Assembly (NCBI GenBank): GCA_030037755.1
Contig: JASHQD010000643.1
Coordinates: forward strand, 1 to 38,442
From: Terriglobia bacterium
Lineage (GTDB): Bacteria > Acidobacteriota > Terriglobia > UBA7540
Direction of reading: 5' to 3'
Length of the DNA stretch: 38,442 nucleotides
Below the pieces are notes generated by a model. The model did no database searches. It saw only the letters and a list, made by a program, of their open reading frames with translations, and was not told the DNA's origin. Position 1 is the first letter of the stretch; each line of letters starts with the position of its first letter. Below, piece by piece: positions 16,201 to 23,587 of the stretch. A program made the position numbers and the translations under genes.

Positions 16201-16789
16201 CGGCCTGGTGCCGGTGGACTCGCCGCTGGTCACGCTCGGCGATATCGTCCGTGGGACGTGGCCGGAGAAGTTCGATCCCAAAACCGGCACGATCTTCTCG
16301 TACGCGATGAACAACTACTGGCATACGAACTTCCGGCGCGTTCAGAACGGAGATTTCACGTTCCGTTATGCGGTAACGAGCGGTAGCGATCCCGGGCCGG
16401 CCGAGTTGTCGCGATTTGGGCGCGACGCGATGACTCCGCTCGAAATGGGCGAATTGGTCCCGAACGACAAGTTCGATAATCCGGAGCGCCCTCTGCAGCC
16501 GGACCCGGCAAGCTTCCTCGCGGTCGATACGCCGGACGTCGTGGTCGAGAATTGGAAAGCCGCCGACGACGGAAAGGGTACGATCATTCGCCTTCTGGAG
16601 ACGGGCGGCGTCGCGGCTACTGCACACCTGACGTTCCCCTTGTTCAACGTCGAGAGCGCCTGGCGGTGCAACGCGGCGGAAGAGAATCAGCAGGCCCTCC
16701 ATCTCTCCGGGCATTCACTCGCCGTTGATGTGAAGCCGTATGAGATCGTCACGCTGCGCGTGGCGGCCATGCTCTCCCGCCGGGAGTAG
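13250..16789 (+). CDS. Secreted GH38-type alpha-mannosidase-like glycoside hydrolase
   Basis: Large (1179 aa) exported glycosidase. A signal peptide (residues 1-30, LALALPLTALLGARAIAAAE) is followed by a beta-sandwich resembling a carbohydrate-binding or lyase-type domain, then the GH38 catalytic region starting near residue 305 with APHAHLDIGF (zinc ligands His about 314 and Asp about 316). TDVPSYTW (Asp about 425) sits where the GH38 nucleophile Asp is expected. The C-terminal half has the GH38 beta domains (NAYYRITVDAAAGGIESIFD and following). The GH38 family splits alpha-mannosidic bonds with retention; substrate here unknown. GAGG at 13238-13241 supports ATG 13250. Two in-frame 13-residue repeats near 770-796 (GGEDTTGTVALPG, GGEDTAATAALPA) come from REP-like DNA. 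The gene begins just after the tRNA-Leu fragment. Confidence 0.85.
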   Translation: MRTRRVVYLGLALALPLTALLGARAIAAAEQTVWEIGRFDQSSGEFHARPSFLNPHENPIFTVGKSDASKDWPAEQPGSANAEAGGRPHPYTIDFDLMNPPRGTFTLVVSVILRQPRVPRLQVEINGQTGLFYFHRKVSDYPGDDGFDSPIYGGDELAMVIPTAALQRGQNRLVLTAADDPKDGPGDSSIRYDALRLVHNPEARTSPAPQVEIEPTIFYVKRGGALCELAEATITHDQPARRGEVTLTVAGKSLKAGFAQGHDFGEERIEFAVPEVSGPTPVEADVRLDGHASKSQLSFVPERHWTIFLAPHAHLDIGFTDYQAKIAEIHNRNLDRLLDEIDAHPEMRFNLDGSWIVQQYLSSRNEATQERLLKLVREGKIAVPVQVANLMTGYPTLEELLRSTDYSRHLHEQYGIPFDYANITDVPSYTWSYASVLAALGIKYFSAAANSDRGPILLYGRWNTKSPFWWQGPDGEKVLMSYSRQYSQLWFVCGIPPDEAGCRQALPAFFQQYESPSYKPDIVLLFGSQFENTYLVPGEREFVEKWNAEYAYPRIRISTFPDFMRTIDQQYGSELETVRGDGGPYWEDGYGTDVHYLSIDRANQQRAPSAEKLSTIATCLEKNVSGPAEQIRAMWSDLVLYAEHTFTSWGGYSRPESEETVRQFAVKDHFATDGHLRVNAILEQSLSQLADQIRVPAPAFVVFNPLSWARSGLVETDLDDGDAILEYPSKTPVPFDVVARHDGYSRVRFLARDVPSLGYRCYQVVESHEAGGEDTTGTVALPGGGEDTAATAALPATNVIENAYYRITVDAAAGGIESIFDKQLNREIVDASSPYRFNQYLYVSGGDGETQLVYLRKSLPLAKLTVTGAGGATDGGRLGSLRRTSYGQILTYETSGPHAPSITTEVILYEGQKRIDLVNRLHKDPVDAKEAVYFAFPVAAEHPDFSYEIQNGYVDPARDLLTGANVAWFTVQHWVRVATAGLSVGLVPVDSPLVTLGDIVRGTWPEKFDPKTGTIFSYAMNNYWHTNFRRVQNGDFTFRYAVTSGSDPGPAELSRFGRDAMTPLEMGELVPNDKFDNPERPLQPDPASFLAVDTPDVVVENWKAADDGKGTIIRLLETGGVAATAHLTFPLFNVESAWRCNAAEENQQALHLSGHSLAVDVKPYEIVTLRVAAMLSRRE
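15561..15638 (+). repeat. Two in-frame 39-bp REP-like repeats inside the GH38 gene
   Basis: Two head-to-tail copies, 39 bp apart, share GCGGTGAGGACACC and a following CGG-TACAG-like part. The core is the same as in the intergenic copies at 9298-9315 (reverse) and 37117-37149. Because 39 is a multiple of three and the copies have no stop in this frame, the gene stays open and the protein gains two 13-residue units in a linker between domains. Confidence 0.75.
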
Positions 16790-17174
16790 TGTTGAGGCCG
16801 CCCCATTCACCGTGTAAGCACGCGAGGGTATAGGGCGGCTCTTGTATCCGCCCAAGTACCCATATCTCGACGACTAATCGGCTCGCGTCACGGCCGAGGT
16901 GGGACACCCCGCCAGCCCAACGCTATGCTATGATCTGCATCCTGGTTTTAAGCCACCCACAAATACACACGATAGAGCGGGACGGCAATGTCCCATCAGA
17001 CCATCTGGGGGCGGGGCGACGAGATTGACTCGCTGATCACGTGCCGGAGACTTAGTGGCGGTAGAAGCAGATCCTGCGCTGTCGACATAGAGCCTGGACG
17101 TACTTCCAGTCCGGTGCGAGATTCCTGCTAATCTGAATATCGGTCGATCGCACTCTGCCGATCGTCGCACCGCC
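16790..17174. other. 385-bp spacer between GH38 and EamA genes
   Basis: A hairpin GGGCGG-9 nt-CCGCCC at 16833-16853 lies 45 bp after the GH38 stop and could end its transcript. A TATGCTATGAT stretch near 16923-16933 could hold a -10 box. I see no gene, RNA or repeat otherwise. Confidence 0.35.
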
Positions 17175-18128
17175 ATGTCAACCGCCTCACATCCTCGCGC
17201 CTGGAAGACATTGCTGGCGTTCGCGATCATTTATCTGGTGTGGGGATCGACGTTTCTCGCGATTCGCGTCGGCGTGCGCGAGGTGCCGCCGCTGGTGCTG
17301 GCGGCCATGCGTTTCCTCGTGGCCGGCCTCGTTCTATACGGCTGGATGCTCCTGCGCGGCGAACGATCGCCGAGCCGACGCGAATGGACGTCCGCTTCGG
17401 TGCTTGCCGTCCTGATTTTCGTGCTCGACTACGGCCTGTTGTTCTGGGCCGAGCAGCGCGTGCCCTCCGGGATCGCCGCCGTGATGATGGCAACCATCCC
17501 GGTATTCATGTCGCTTTCGGAGATCATCTTCCTGCGAACTCAGCGGCTCACGATCCAGCTCGCCGTCGCGCTGCTGATCGGGATCGGCGGTGTGGCGGTA
17601 CTCATGAGCAGGTCTCTCAATCTCGGCGGCGCGCCGATCGACCGCGCCGGCGCCAGCGGGCTGATTATTGCGGCCATAAGCTGGTCGGTGGCGTCGTCGC
17701 TCACGCGGAAGCTGCCGCTGCCAAGCTCGAAAGTGATGAGTTCCGGAGCCCAGATGCTCTCCGGAGGCGTGCTTCTGGCGATCGCGGCCCTGGCGCTGGG
17801 CGAATTCCACGATTTTCATCCGCGCAGCGTATCGCCCGTGGCGTGGCTCTCGCTGCTTTACCTGATCGTGGCGGGGTCGATCATTGCGTTCACAGCTTAC
17901 GTCTGGCTGATTCATCGCGAATCGCCGACCCGCGTCGGCACCTACGCTTATGTGAATCCGGTCGTGGCGGTGTTGCTGGGGTACTTTCTGGGCGGCGAAG
18001 CGCTCGGCCTGAGGACGATTCTTGGGACGCTGCTGGTGTTGGTGAGCGTGATCGTGCTCACCGTGATGCGCGCCGAGAAGAAGCCCGCTCCCGGTGTGCC
18101 GGTGGAAGATACCGCCGATGTTGCATGA
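17175..18128 (+). CDS. EamA/DMT-superfamily transporter
   Basis: A 317-residue inner-membrane protein with ten hydrophobic segments arranged as two EamA halves (about residues 10-140 and 155-300). Signature parts are IIYLVWGSTFLAIRVGVREVP at the first helix (WGS-F motif) and YAYVNPVVAVLLGYFLGGEAL in the second half. Members export amino acids, nucleosides or other small metabolites and resemble YedA/RhaT; the substrate cannot be read from the sequence. The ATG at 17175 places the first helix at the right distance, though no Shine-Dalgarno is visible. A 6-bp hairpin follows the stop. It seems to stand as a single gene. Confidence 0.9.
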   Translation: MSTASHPRAWKTLLAFAIIYLVWGSTFLAIRVGVREVPPLVLAAMRFLVAGLVLYGWMLLRGERSPSRREWTSASVLAVLIFVLDYGLLFWAEQRVPSGIAAVMMATIPVFMSLSEIIFLRTQRLTIQLAVALLIGIGGVAVLMSRSLNLGGAPIDRAGASGLIIAAISWSVASSLTRKLPLPSSKVMSSGAQMLSGGVLLAIAALALGEFHDFHPRSVSPVAWLSLLYLIVAGSIIAFTAYVWLIHRESPTRVGTYAYVNPVVAVLLGYFLGGEALGLRTILGTLLVLVSVIVLTVMRAEKKPAPGVPVEDTADVA

Positions 18129-18140
18129 GTGGAGACGCTA

Positions 18141-18156
18141 GGCCAGCTCACTGGCC
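18141..18156. terminator. Hairpin after the EamA gene
   Basis: GGCCAG-CTCA-CTGGCC forms a perfect 6-bp stem with a 4-nt loop 12 bp after the stop codon. A T-rich run follows only about 15 bp later, so it is a plausible but not classical terminator. Confidence 0.45.
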
Positions 18157-18169
18157 GTGAAGACGATGC

Positions 18170-18198
18170 TTGCGTTTTCCACAATCCCCAGCTATAAT
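18170..18198 (+). promoter_or_regulatory. Promoter of the DUF6922-like/AbiEii pair
   Basis: TTGCGT (18170-18175), 17-nt spacer, TATAAT (18193-18198). The -10 ends 8 nt before the ATG at 18207, so the mRNA would start at or 1-2 nt before the start codon. Confidence 0.6.
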
Positions 18199-18206
18199 AC
18201 AAATGT

Positions 18207-18485
18207 ATGATTCCGAAGCACTTACATCCTCTATTTTGGGACGTCCGTCTTGACGATTTCAACCCCGGCGGCTATCCCGAGTACACCATCGGCCGCATCC
18301 TTGAGCTGGGTGATGAGGACGCCGTGAAGTGGATGAGGGAGACCTTCCCGGAGGCGGTCATCCGGCGAGTCATCGCGACTGACGGGTCGCTCTCGCGCAA
18401 GTCCGCGACCTACTGGGCATCACGATACCGGATAGCTCCCGACGAAGTGGCGGCCCTTCGTGTTGCGCGTCAGCCATTCCCGTGA
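18207..18485 (+). CDS. DUF6922-like small protein, putative antitoxin partner
   Basis: A 92-residue soluble protein beginning MIPKHLHPLFWDVRLDDFNP and containing YTIGRILELGDEDAVKWMRE and SLSRKSATYWASRY. These three blocks fit the DUF6922 family (phe/trp-rich start, 'ERILE-GD--A--W' middle, 'LS-KSA-FW' end), which commonly lies directly before AbiEii-type nucleotidyltransferases. I infer an antitoxin or partner role; the function is not established. It sits 46 bp upstream of the nucleotidyltransferase gene on the same strand under a strong promoter, with no ribosome-binding site, so it is probably translated from a leaderless mRNA. Confidence 0.75.
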   Translation: MIPKHLHPLFWDVRLDDFNPGGYPEYTIGRILELGDEDAVKWMRETFPEAVIRRVIATDGSLSRKSATYWASRYRIAPDEVAALRVARQPFP

Positions 18486-18490
18486 CGCCC

Positions 18491-18519
18491 GGTCAAAGGT
18501 CGAAAGTCGAAAGCCAAGG
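18491..18519. repeat. Degenerate heptad repeat (GGTCRAA type)
   Basis: Units GGTCAAA, GGTCGAAA, GTCGAAA and GCCAAGG lie head to tail in the short gap between the DUF6922-like and AbiEii-type genes. Confidence 0.45.
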
Positions 18520-18531
18520 TAATAGTGAAGC

Positions 18532-19170
18532 ATGGGAAATAAGGAGCCTACGTGGCACCGGGAAGTGCTCAATTCGGACGCGGAGCGCGCGCTCGAGAAT
18601 CTCCGGGCGCTGGGTATTCTTGACTCCTGTTACCTGGCCGGGGGCACGGGCCTCGCACTCCATTTCGGCCACCGCCGGTCCCATGACCTCGATTTCATGA
18701 GTGCCGGTCCTGTGGAGCCCGACGCGTTGATCCGCAAAATGCGCTCGCTTGCAAGGCTCGACGTGGTGGCAGTCGCTCCGGATACCCTGCACACGATCGT
18801 GGCGGGAACCAAGGTCAGTTTCCTTGCCTATCCTTATCCCGTGCTCTTCCCCTTTGCGCAGTTTCTCGGCGTGAAAGTCGCCGACCCTCGCGATATCGCC
18901 TGCATGAAGCTCTCGGCGATCGCGAGTCGCGGCGTCCGGCGGGATTTCATTGATCTTTACACGGTCGCCCACCAGCACGGTCTCGAGCAACTCCTTGCAT
19001 GGTTCGCCGAGAAGTACGCCAGCGTAAATTACAGCCGGACCCACCTGCTGAAGTCGCTGCAGTACTTCGAGGTCGCGGACCGCGAGCCGCTGCCTGACCT
19101 GATCACGCCTCTGGCCTGGAATGACGTGAAGCAGTTCTTTGCGAGCGCAGTGGACCGCCTCTCGCCGTAG
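18532..19170 (+). CDS. AbiEii/AbiGii-type (DUF1814) nucleotidyltransferase
   Basis: A 212-residue nucleotidyltransferase of the DNA polymerase beta fold, as in the AbiEii toxin of abortive-infection systems and in MenT toxins. Motif YLAGGTGLALHFGHRRSHDLDF has the GG-T/S and the Asp pair (Asp 52, Asp 54) that binds the metal-nucleotide; CMKLSAIASRGVRRDFIDLY supplies the conserved Lys 126 and the R-x-RD-DL stretch (Asp 138). All key residues are present, so it is probably active. Related toxins add nucleotides to tRNA or GTP-dependent targets; the target here is unknown. The partner is the DUF6922-like gene upstream, not an AbiEi-type winged-helix antitoxin, so this is a variant pair. ATG 18532 follows a weak GTGAAG. 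Confidence 0.85.
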   Translation: MGNKEPTWHREVLNSDAERALENLRALGILDSCYLAGGTGLALHFGHRRSHDLDFMSAGPVEPDALIRKMRSLARLDVVAVAPDTLHTIVAGTKVSFLAYPYPVLFPFAQFLGVKVADPRDIACMKLSAIASRGVRRDFIDLYTVAHQHGLEQLLAWFAEKYASVNYSRTHLLKSLQYFEVADREPLPDLITPLAWNDVKQFFASAVDRLSP

Positions 19171-19190
19171 CGGCTTGCGAGCGGCAACGG

Positions 19191-20342
19191 CTACTCCGGC
19201 TCCTTCAAACTGGCGTGATACATCGCTTCCAACAGATCCTGTGTGTGCCCGTCGTAATCCTCATCGAGAGCCCAGGCGAAGCTGCCGCCCAATCCCTGGT
19301 CCCAGTCCGAGTACCACACGCGATAGTAGGTTGAAAATCCGTCATCGTAGGTGATGTACCCGGGCTTGCCGTCGGAGCGCAGCATGTACGGCACCAGCGA
19401 CGAGGGATCGTAGAAAGTCTCCCATCCATGGTCGTTGATACGCTGCTTGATGAACGTGCCGTAGTTCTCGGAAAGCACGGTGTTCGCGCAGTTCGTGCAC
19501 GGTCCAAAAAGATGCGTCACGTTCTCGTAGAAGTAGCCGTAGAAGGGCGTTCCCATGTTCAACTGCGCGGGCGGAACGTGGTAGGTGTTCACCCAGACGC
19601 CGATCGTCTGCTCCACGCTGCCGCCGGGCTGGCATTCGTAAGGCTGCGGATTGTGGAGGTCAGGAAAGATGGGCGAATTGAGCTGGCCGTCGTCCGTCCA
19701 GGGTCCGGCGCAGTCGTACATCATGATGCTGAACTGATCGACGACCGGCATGAGGTCCGCGACGCCATAATAAGGACTCCCCCACGGCGCGAGGTACAAG
19801 CTGAGCACGTAGGTAGGGCTGGGAAAAATCGAGCGCAGGCCCGTCATGAGTTCGTAGAACGTGTGGCGGTCGGTGTCGCTCGCCGGATACTCCCAATCGA
19901 TGTCCACGCCGTCGTAGCCGTAAGTGGTGATGAAGCGCTGCAAATTCGCGAGCAGATTCGAGAGCACAATGGGCTTGGAAAGCGCTTCAAAATCGCCGCC
20001 GAGCAGCAGCAGGACCTTGTCGCCTGCGGCGTGCGCCCCGGCCAGAAGCGCCGGCTCCAGGAATCCCGAGGGTACATCCAGGTAGCCATTGCTGTTGAAA
20101 CTCACTCCGGCGTGATTGACCTGCGTCAGCTCGCGGAAGGGAATCTGGGCCGCGCTGTAAGGTGGAGTCTGCGTACGGCTCCAATACCCGTAATCGCCGA
20201 TGACGCGCTTGGTGAGCTTGGGGCTGTTCTCGGAACGTTGGGCCGACGCGCGCGGCGCGCTGGCGATAAGCATCAGGCTGATTAGAACCAGCGAATTCCT
20301 GAGAATGGCGAACCTCGCCGGGATCTGTTGGTGGTGCTTCAT
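19191..20342 (-). CDS. Secreted GH18-family chitinase-like protein
   Basis: From ATG 20342 (GGGAGG upstream) the protein has 383 residues; the longer open frame upstream is not protein-like. A signal peptide covers residues 1-35 (LVLISLMLIASAPRASAQ). YDGVDIDWEYP is the GH18 active-site motif DxxDxDxE with the catalytic Glu intact, and QFSIMMYD is the second conserved block; the end contains GGSFAWALDEDYDG with the late conserved Trp. GH18 enzymes cut chitin or related beta-1,4-GlcNAc polymers outside the cell. No chitin-binding domain is visible. The gene stands alone, convergent with the AbiEii-type gene and divergent from the GloVer-repeat gene. Confidence 0.88.
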   Translation of the reverse strand: MKHHQQIPARFAILRNSLVLISLMLIASAPRASAQRSENSPKLTKRVIGDYGYWSRTQTPPYSAAQIPFRELTQVNHAGVSFNSNGYLDVPSGFLEPALLAGAHAAGDKVLLLLGGDFEALSKPIVLSNLLANLQRFITTYGYDGVDIDWEYPASDTDRHTFYELMTGLRSIFPSPTYVLSLYLAPWGSPYYGVADLMPVVDQFSIMMYDCAGPWTDDGQLNSPIFPDLHNPQPYECQPGGSVEQTIGVWVNTYHVPPAQLNMGTPFYGYFYENVTHLFGPCTNCANTVLSENYGTFIKQRINDHGWETFYDPSSLVPYMLRSDGKPGYITYDDGFSTYYRVWYSDWDQGLGGSFAWALDEDYDGHTQDLLEAMYHASLKEPE

Positions 20343-20396
20343 AGCTGGACCTCCCTCGCGTTGCCGCGGCTCCCCGCCTCGAATTGCATCTGGGAG

Positions 20397-20402
20397 ATTA
20401 TA
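20397..20402 (-). promoter_or_regulatory. -10 box TATAAT for the GH18 gene
   Basis: A perfect TATAAT on the minus strand (ATTATA on plus) lies 54 nt before the start of the GH18 gene. No good -35 hexamer is seen at 16-18 nt spacing. Confidence 0.4.
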
Positions 20403-20471
20403 CGTCCGTTCGAGATCGTGAGTTGCCGGCCACAAGCGGCGTTGCGGCGCTCGGCACGCGTCGGATTTGAG

Positions 20472-20501
20472 TTGCACCCTGACGCTGGCCGCGTTTATGA
20501 T
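20472..20501 (+). promoter_or_regulatory. Predicted promoter of the GloVer-repeat gene
   Basis: TTGCAC (20472-20477), 18-nt spacer, TATGAT (20496-20501), leaving a leader of about 55 nt with GGGAGG before ATG 20564. Confidence 0.5.
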
Positions 20502-20563
20502 GCTGCCCGTTCGCCGGCGACGTTTTGCGCCGGGCCATCTGCGTGACAACAAGGGAGGCTTCA

Positions 20564-21817
20564 ATGAGCACGAGACGCCGATGCCCAAACCCAGTCTCAA
20601 GGAGACTATTCCGAGGCCCAGCCAAGCTGTTAGTGCTGACCTTGGCGTTGGGGACGGCCGCCACCCTCCACGCCCAATCCGCCGGACAATCAGCTGACAA
20701 ATCGCCGGCAGGAACGTATAGCCTGCTTTACTCATTTCAGTGCAGTCCGGATGGTCAGTTCCCGGAGGCCGGCCTGGTCCGGGACTCGTCGGGCAACCTC
20801 TACGGCACTACCGAGGCGGGCGGACAGTACGGCAACGGTACCGTTTTCAAGCTAGCCTCCGATGGCACTGAAACCGTGCTGCACAGCTTTGCCGGCTCCC
20901 CATCGGACGGGGACGGCCCCATCTATGGAAGCCTGACGCTGGACGATGCGGGCAACCTCTATGGAACTACTGTCTTCGGCGGGCAGTTTGGCCAGGGAGT
21001 GGTGTTCAGAGTAACGACGGCGGGTGCGGAGAGCATCCTGCACAGCTTCTGCCAGCGATCTGCCTGTACGGATGGCGCCGAACCGGAAGGCGGAGTGGCA
21101 CGTGATAGTGCCGGTAACCTTTATGGTACCAGCTCCCTCGGTGGCTCTGGCTGGGGCGTTATATTCAAGCGGACTGCTGGCGGCACATATAGCGTGATCC
21201 ACACATTCGATAACTCCTTGACCGACGGAGGAGATCCCACCAGCAATCTGACCTTGGACTCGCTTGGCAACCTGTACGGCACCACCTATGAGGGCGGGGC
21301 TGCTTCTGATGGAACGGTTTTCGAGGTAACTGCGACAGGCACCGAGAGGCTGCTTTACAGCTTCAAGGGCGATCCCGTCGATGGGGCGCTCCCTGTCGGT
21401 GGGGGACTCTTCGAAGACACGTCAGGCCTCTATGGTGTCACGAATGAAGGTGGCGCTGAAGGGTTCGGCGTCCTCTTCAAGCTGACGCCAGGCGGCGCAG
21501 AGAGTGTCCTACTCAACCTTAGTGGCGGGGCTGGCGGGAAGTATCCCATCGACAGCTTGGCCAGGGATGCCGCTGGTAACCTTTACGGCACCACGCTTTA
21601 CGGCGGCGGGCCCGGTTGTGCCGACGGCTGCGGAGCGCTGTTTGAGTTAACAACGACTGGCAGGGAAATACCGCTTCACGAGTTCACTCTCAACTCCTCC
21701 AGCGACGGTGCGTCCCCTTATGGCGGGGTGATTCGCGACCCGTCCGGCAACCTCTACGGCACCCTCAGACTCGGCGGTTTCCAGGCGTGCGGCGCCGTGT
21801 TCAAATACACGCCTTAA
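20564..21817 (+). CDS. GloVer-repeat (choice-of-anchor tandem repeat) exported protein
   Basis: A 417-residue exported protein made of about nine tandem repeats of roughly 40-45 residues, each with a core like GNLYGTTEAGG-x-GTVFKL followed by a VLHSF-type strand. This is the GloVer tandem-repeat family (named for the G-x-L-Y-G and V-F cores), common in Acidobacteriota and thought to form a beta-propeller; no enzymatic role is known. The start ATG 20564 is supported by AGGGAGG upstream; the N-terminus is a twin-Arg-poor signal peptide, LLVLTLALGTAATLHAQ. The last repeat ends at the C-terminus without an anchor. Divergent from the GH18 gene, with about 220 bp between them. Confidence 0.88.
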   Translation: MSTRRRCPNPVSRRLFRGPAKLLVLTLALGTAATLHAQSAGQSADKSPAGTYSLLYSFQCSPDGQFPEAGLVRDSSGNLYGTTEAGGQYGNGTVFKLASDGTETVLHSFAGSPSDGDGPIYGSLTLDDAGNLYGTTVFGGQFGQGVVFRVTTAGAESILHSFCQRSACTDGAEPEGGVARDSAGNLYGTSSLGGSGWGVIFKRTAGGTYSVIHTFDNSLTDGGDPTSNLTLDSLGNLYGTTYEGGAASDGTVFEVTATGTERLLYSFKGDPVDGALPVGGGLFEDTSGLYGVTNEGGAEGFGVLFKLTPGGAESVLLNLSGGAGGKYPIDSLARDAAGNLYGTTLYGGGPGCADGCGALFELTTTGREIPLHEFTLNSSSDGASPYGGVIRDPSGNLYGTLRLGGFQACGAVFKYTP

Positions 21818-22376
21818 CTTTTGTTAGGTCATCGGACGATCAGGCCATCGGGTCATCGCTCCCGGACGTAAGACTATTGTTCTTGGGGCTGTGCAGCGTT
21901 GAGAGTCTCGTGGCATTGACGAGATTTACCGAGGCCCACTTGACTTCTGATCCTTCCGGTATCACATTGTAAATATCAGCTCAATAAGCGACATGCGATC
22001 CTGCCCCGGCCCGCTCGATTGCCGCTCGTTCAAGGTGTGTACGGATGTCGTTTGACGACGAGCAGCCAATAGTCAGGCGTTCCAATGGTCAAATGACACC
22101 ACTAGTTCGAGGTGCCGGTATGTCTGTGCGATTCACCTCCATCACTCTCAGGTCTCTGGCTGGGCGCCCGGGGACCGGCAAGATCGCCCCGCGTGCCTGG
22201 TGGCTGACTTTGCGAACGCACCTTTCAGGAACAAAGCTGGAAAAGCCTTTGTTTTCTTGCCATAACAGACACCAGGTATCGTCCAGATGCGGATTCCCCC
22301 GTAAGTTCGGGATTCTCTGTTCGGGGTTCGGTGTTCGTACAAGGCTCAAGTTCCGGCGTCGCCGATCCGGCGTGAG
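21818..22376. other. Intergenic region with degenerate tandem repeats
   Basis: No convincing gene. 21829-21860 holds four 8-bp units (ATCGGACG, ATCAGGCC, ATCGGGTC, ATCGCTCC). 22304-22337 holds GTTCGGG/GTTCGGT units in the opposite sense to the GAACTCC array at 22377-22412. A long open frame that crosses part of the region (from 22045) lacks a ribosome-binding site and family similarity before residue 137. Confidence 0.4.
21829..21860. repeat. Tandem repeat of 8-bp ATCGGGTC-like units
   Basis: Four consecutive 8-mers sharing the ATCRG start with exact 8-bp spacing, right after the GloVer gene. Related to the ATTGGGYY units before the Ku gene. Confidence 0.5.
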
Positions 22377-22412
22377 GAACTTCGAACTCCGAACTGAGGA
22401 ACTCCGAACTCC
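22304..22412. repeat. Inverted arrays of GTTCGGG and GAACTCC heptads
   Basis: Left array 22304-22337 (GTTCGGG, GTTCGGT and related) and right array 22377-22412 (GAACTTC, GAACTCC, GAACTGAG, GAACTCC, GAACTCC) are near reverse complements with about 40 bp between them. They can pair as an imperfect long stem. They lie just before the promoter-like sequence of the next gene. Confidence 0.55.
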
Positions 22413-22413
22413 T

Positions 22414-22445
22414 TTGACGCCCGTGTCGCGCCGAAATGCTAGAAT
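22414..22445 (+). promoter_or_regulatory. Promoter-like sequence with -10 next to the start codon
   Basis: TAGAAT (22440-22445) ends 7 nt before ATG 22453, which predicts a leaderless or 1-nt-leader mRNA. TTGACG lies at 22414-22419, but the 20-nt spacer is long. Confidence 0.4.
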
Positions 22446-22452
22446 CGGGGTC

Positions 22453-23490
22453 ATGCGGAACATGCAGTCCGGGGATTCCAGGGGCCGCTACAGCGGAGGC
22501 TGGACGATTTTGCGTCCAAGGTTCGTTCCCGCAGCGCTGGTGCTGATTGGAATCGTGGCACAAGGACTCTCGCTCTCGCCAGGATGGCTCGCGTTCGCCG
22601 GCCCGGTCGCGCCAGGTGACCACGAATCCGGCAAGCACGAGACTCGAAAAGCGACTGGCCTTGTCGCCAACGTCGAGGCCGGGCAGATCACGATCCAGTC
22701 GAAGGACGGCGCTACCCTGGTGCTGACGACCTTTGAGGACTACCGCGACCGGGTGACCGTCGGGTCTGAGGTTACGGCTGTGTACTATCCGCAGGACAGC
22801 GGCAATCCCGTTCTGAAGTCGCTCGATTATCCTGCTGAGGTGATGTTTGTGCCGGGCGGAGCAATTTCCGCCCACGTCCATAAGATCGCCCTGCTGCCCA
22901 ACTCGCAAATTCCCGATGCCGACATGCTTTACGATTCTGTCACCGACTACCTGAAGTCCAGCATCGGCTGGTACGTGGCGCCGACTTATCTCACCGAGGA
23001 AGTCAGCAGGCGCGCCCAGGGCGGCTCGATGCTGAGCGCGATGGACCCGCGTACCGGCGACTTCGATATGGCAGCCTACCTTAAGCACTCGGACAGCGTC
23101 ATAGCCACGGTGGCTTCGGGGACCCGTTCGGACGCGGTGCTCGAGTTGGACGTGATCCGGGTCGAGGCGCAGGTCGATCGCCTGCTAGCCACGTGGGACG
23201 GAGTCGATGAGCCGGTCGCCGGTCGCGCGGTCCGGACGCTGGATCGGTTTTCGATGTTTCCACATCGCGGTGAACTGCCGGCCGCGACCGTGGAACTGAA
23301 GCTCTGGGACGCCAAGGGTAATCTGCTGTGGCGGAACCGGCGGGGCCTGGCGCTGCTCGAAGTGATGAACGGCAAAGGAACGCACCTGGAGGATCGTCCG
23401 CTGCCGGTGGCGCTCGGGGACAGCGAGCGCATGCAACACTGGATGGAGGCGGCTTTCAAGTCGATTGGGGCCGTTCCCGCGTCCCGGTAG
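22453..23490 (+). CDS. Exported protein of unknown function
   Basis: A 345-residue protein I do not recognise. Residues 24-50 form a signal peptide or anchor (VPAALVLIGIVAQGLSLSP). Residues 68-120 (TGLVANVEAGQITIQSKDG, ... VGSEVTAVYYPQD) look like a small beta-barrel of the kind used in DUF5666-like proteins. Residues about 140-330 (KIALLPNSQIPDADMLYDSV, ... VIRVEAQVDRLL, ... VELKLWDAKGNLLW) read like an exported alpha/beta domain resembling surface lipoproteins with a conserved 'VELKLWD' strand. ATG 22453 is chosen because the frame upstream runs through repeat DNA. No Shine-Dalgarno; TAGAAT lies just upstream. Two small exported paralogues follow on the same strand. Confidence 0.7.
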   Translation: MRNMQSGDSRGRYSGGWTILRPRFVPAALVLIGIVAQGLSLSPGWLAFAGPVAPGDHESGKHETRKATGLVANVEAGQITIQSKDGATLVLTTFEDYRDRVTVGSEVTAVYYPQDSGNPVLKSLDYPAEVMFVPGGAISAHVHKIALLPNSQIPDADMLYDSVTDYLKSSIGWYVAPTYLTEEVSRRAQGGSMLSAMDPRTGDFDMAAYLKHSDSVIATVASGTRSDAVLELDVIRVEAQVDRLLATWDGVDEPVAGRAVRTLDRFSMFPHRGELPAATVELKLWDAKGNLLWRNRRGLALLEVMNGKGTHLEDRPLPVALGDSERMQHWMEAAFKSIGAVPASR

Positions 23491-23587
23491 GAGCAGTCGT
23501 GAGACTCGGGCCCGATTTTGGAATATGATGGTTGACGTTGCTCCCGGAGTGGGGGACAGGCCGGGACAAATGGAAAGGTTACGATAA

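Noticed and set aside
22045-22452. N-terminal 136-residue extension of the unknown exported protein
   Set aside because: It passes through heptad repeats, lacks a ribosome-binding site, and would bury the signal peptide in the middle of the protein.
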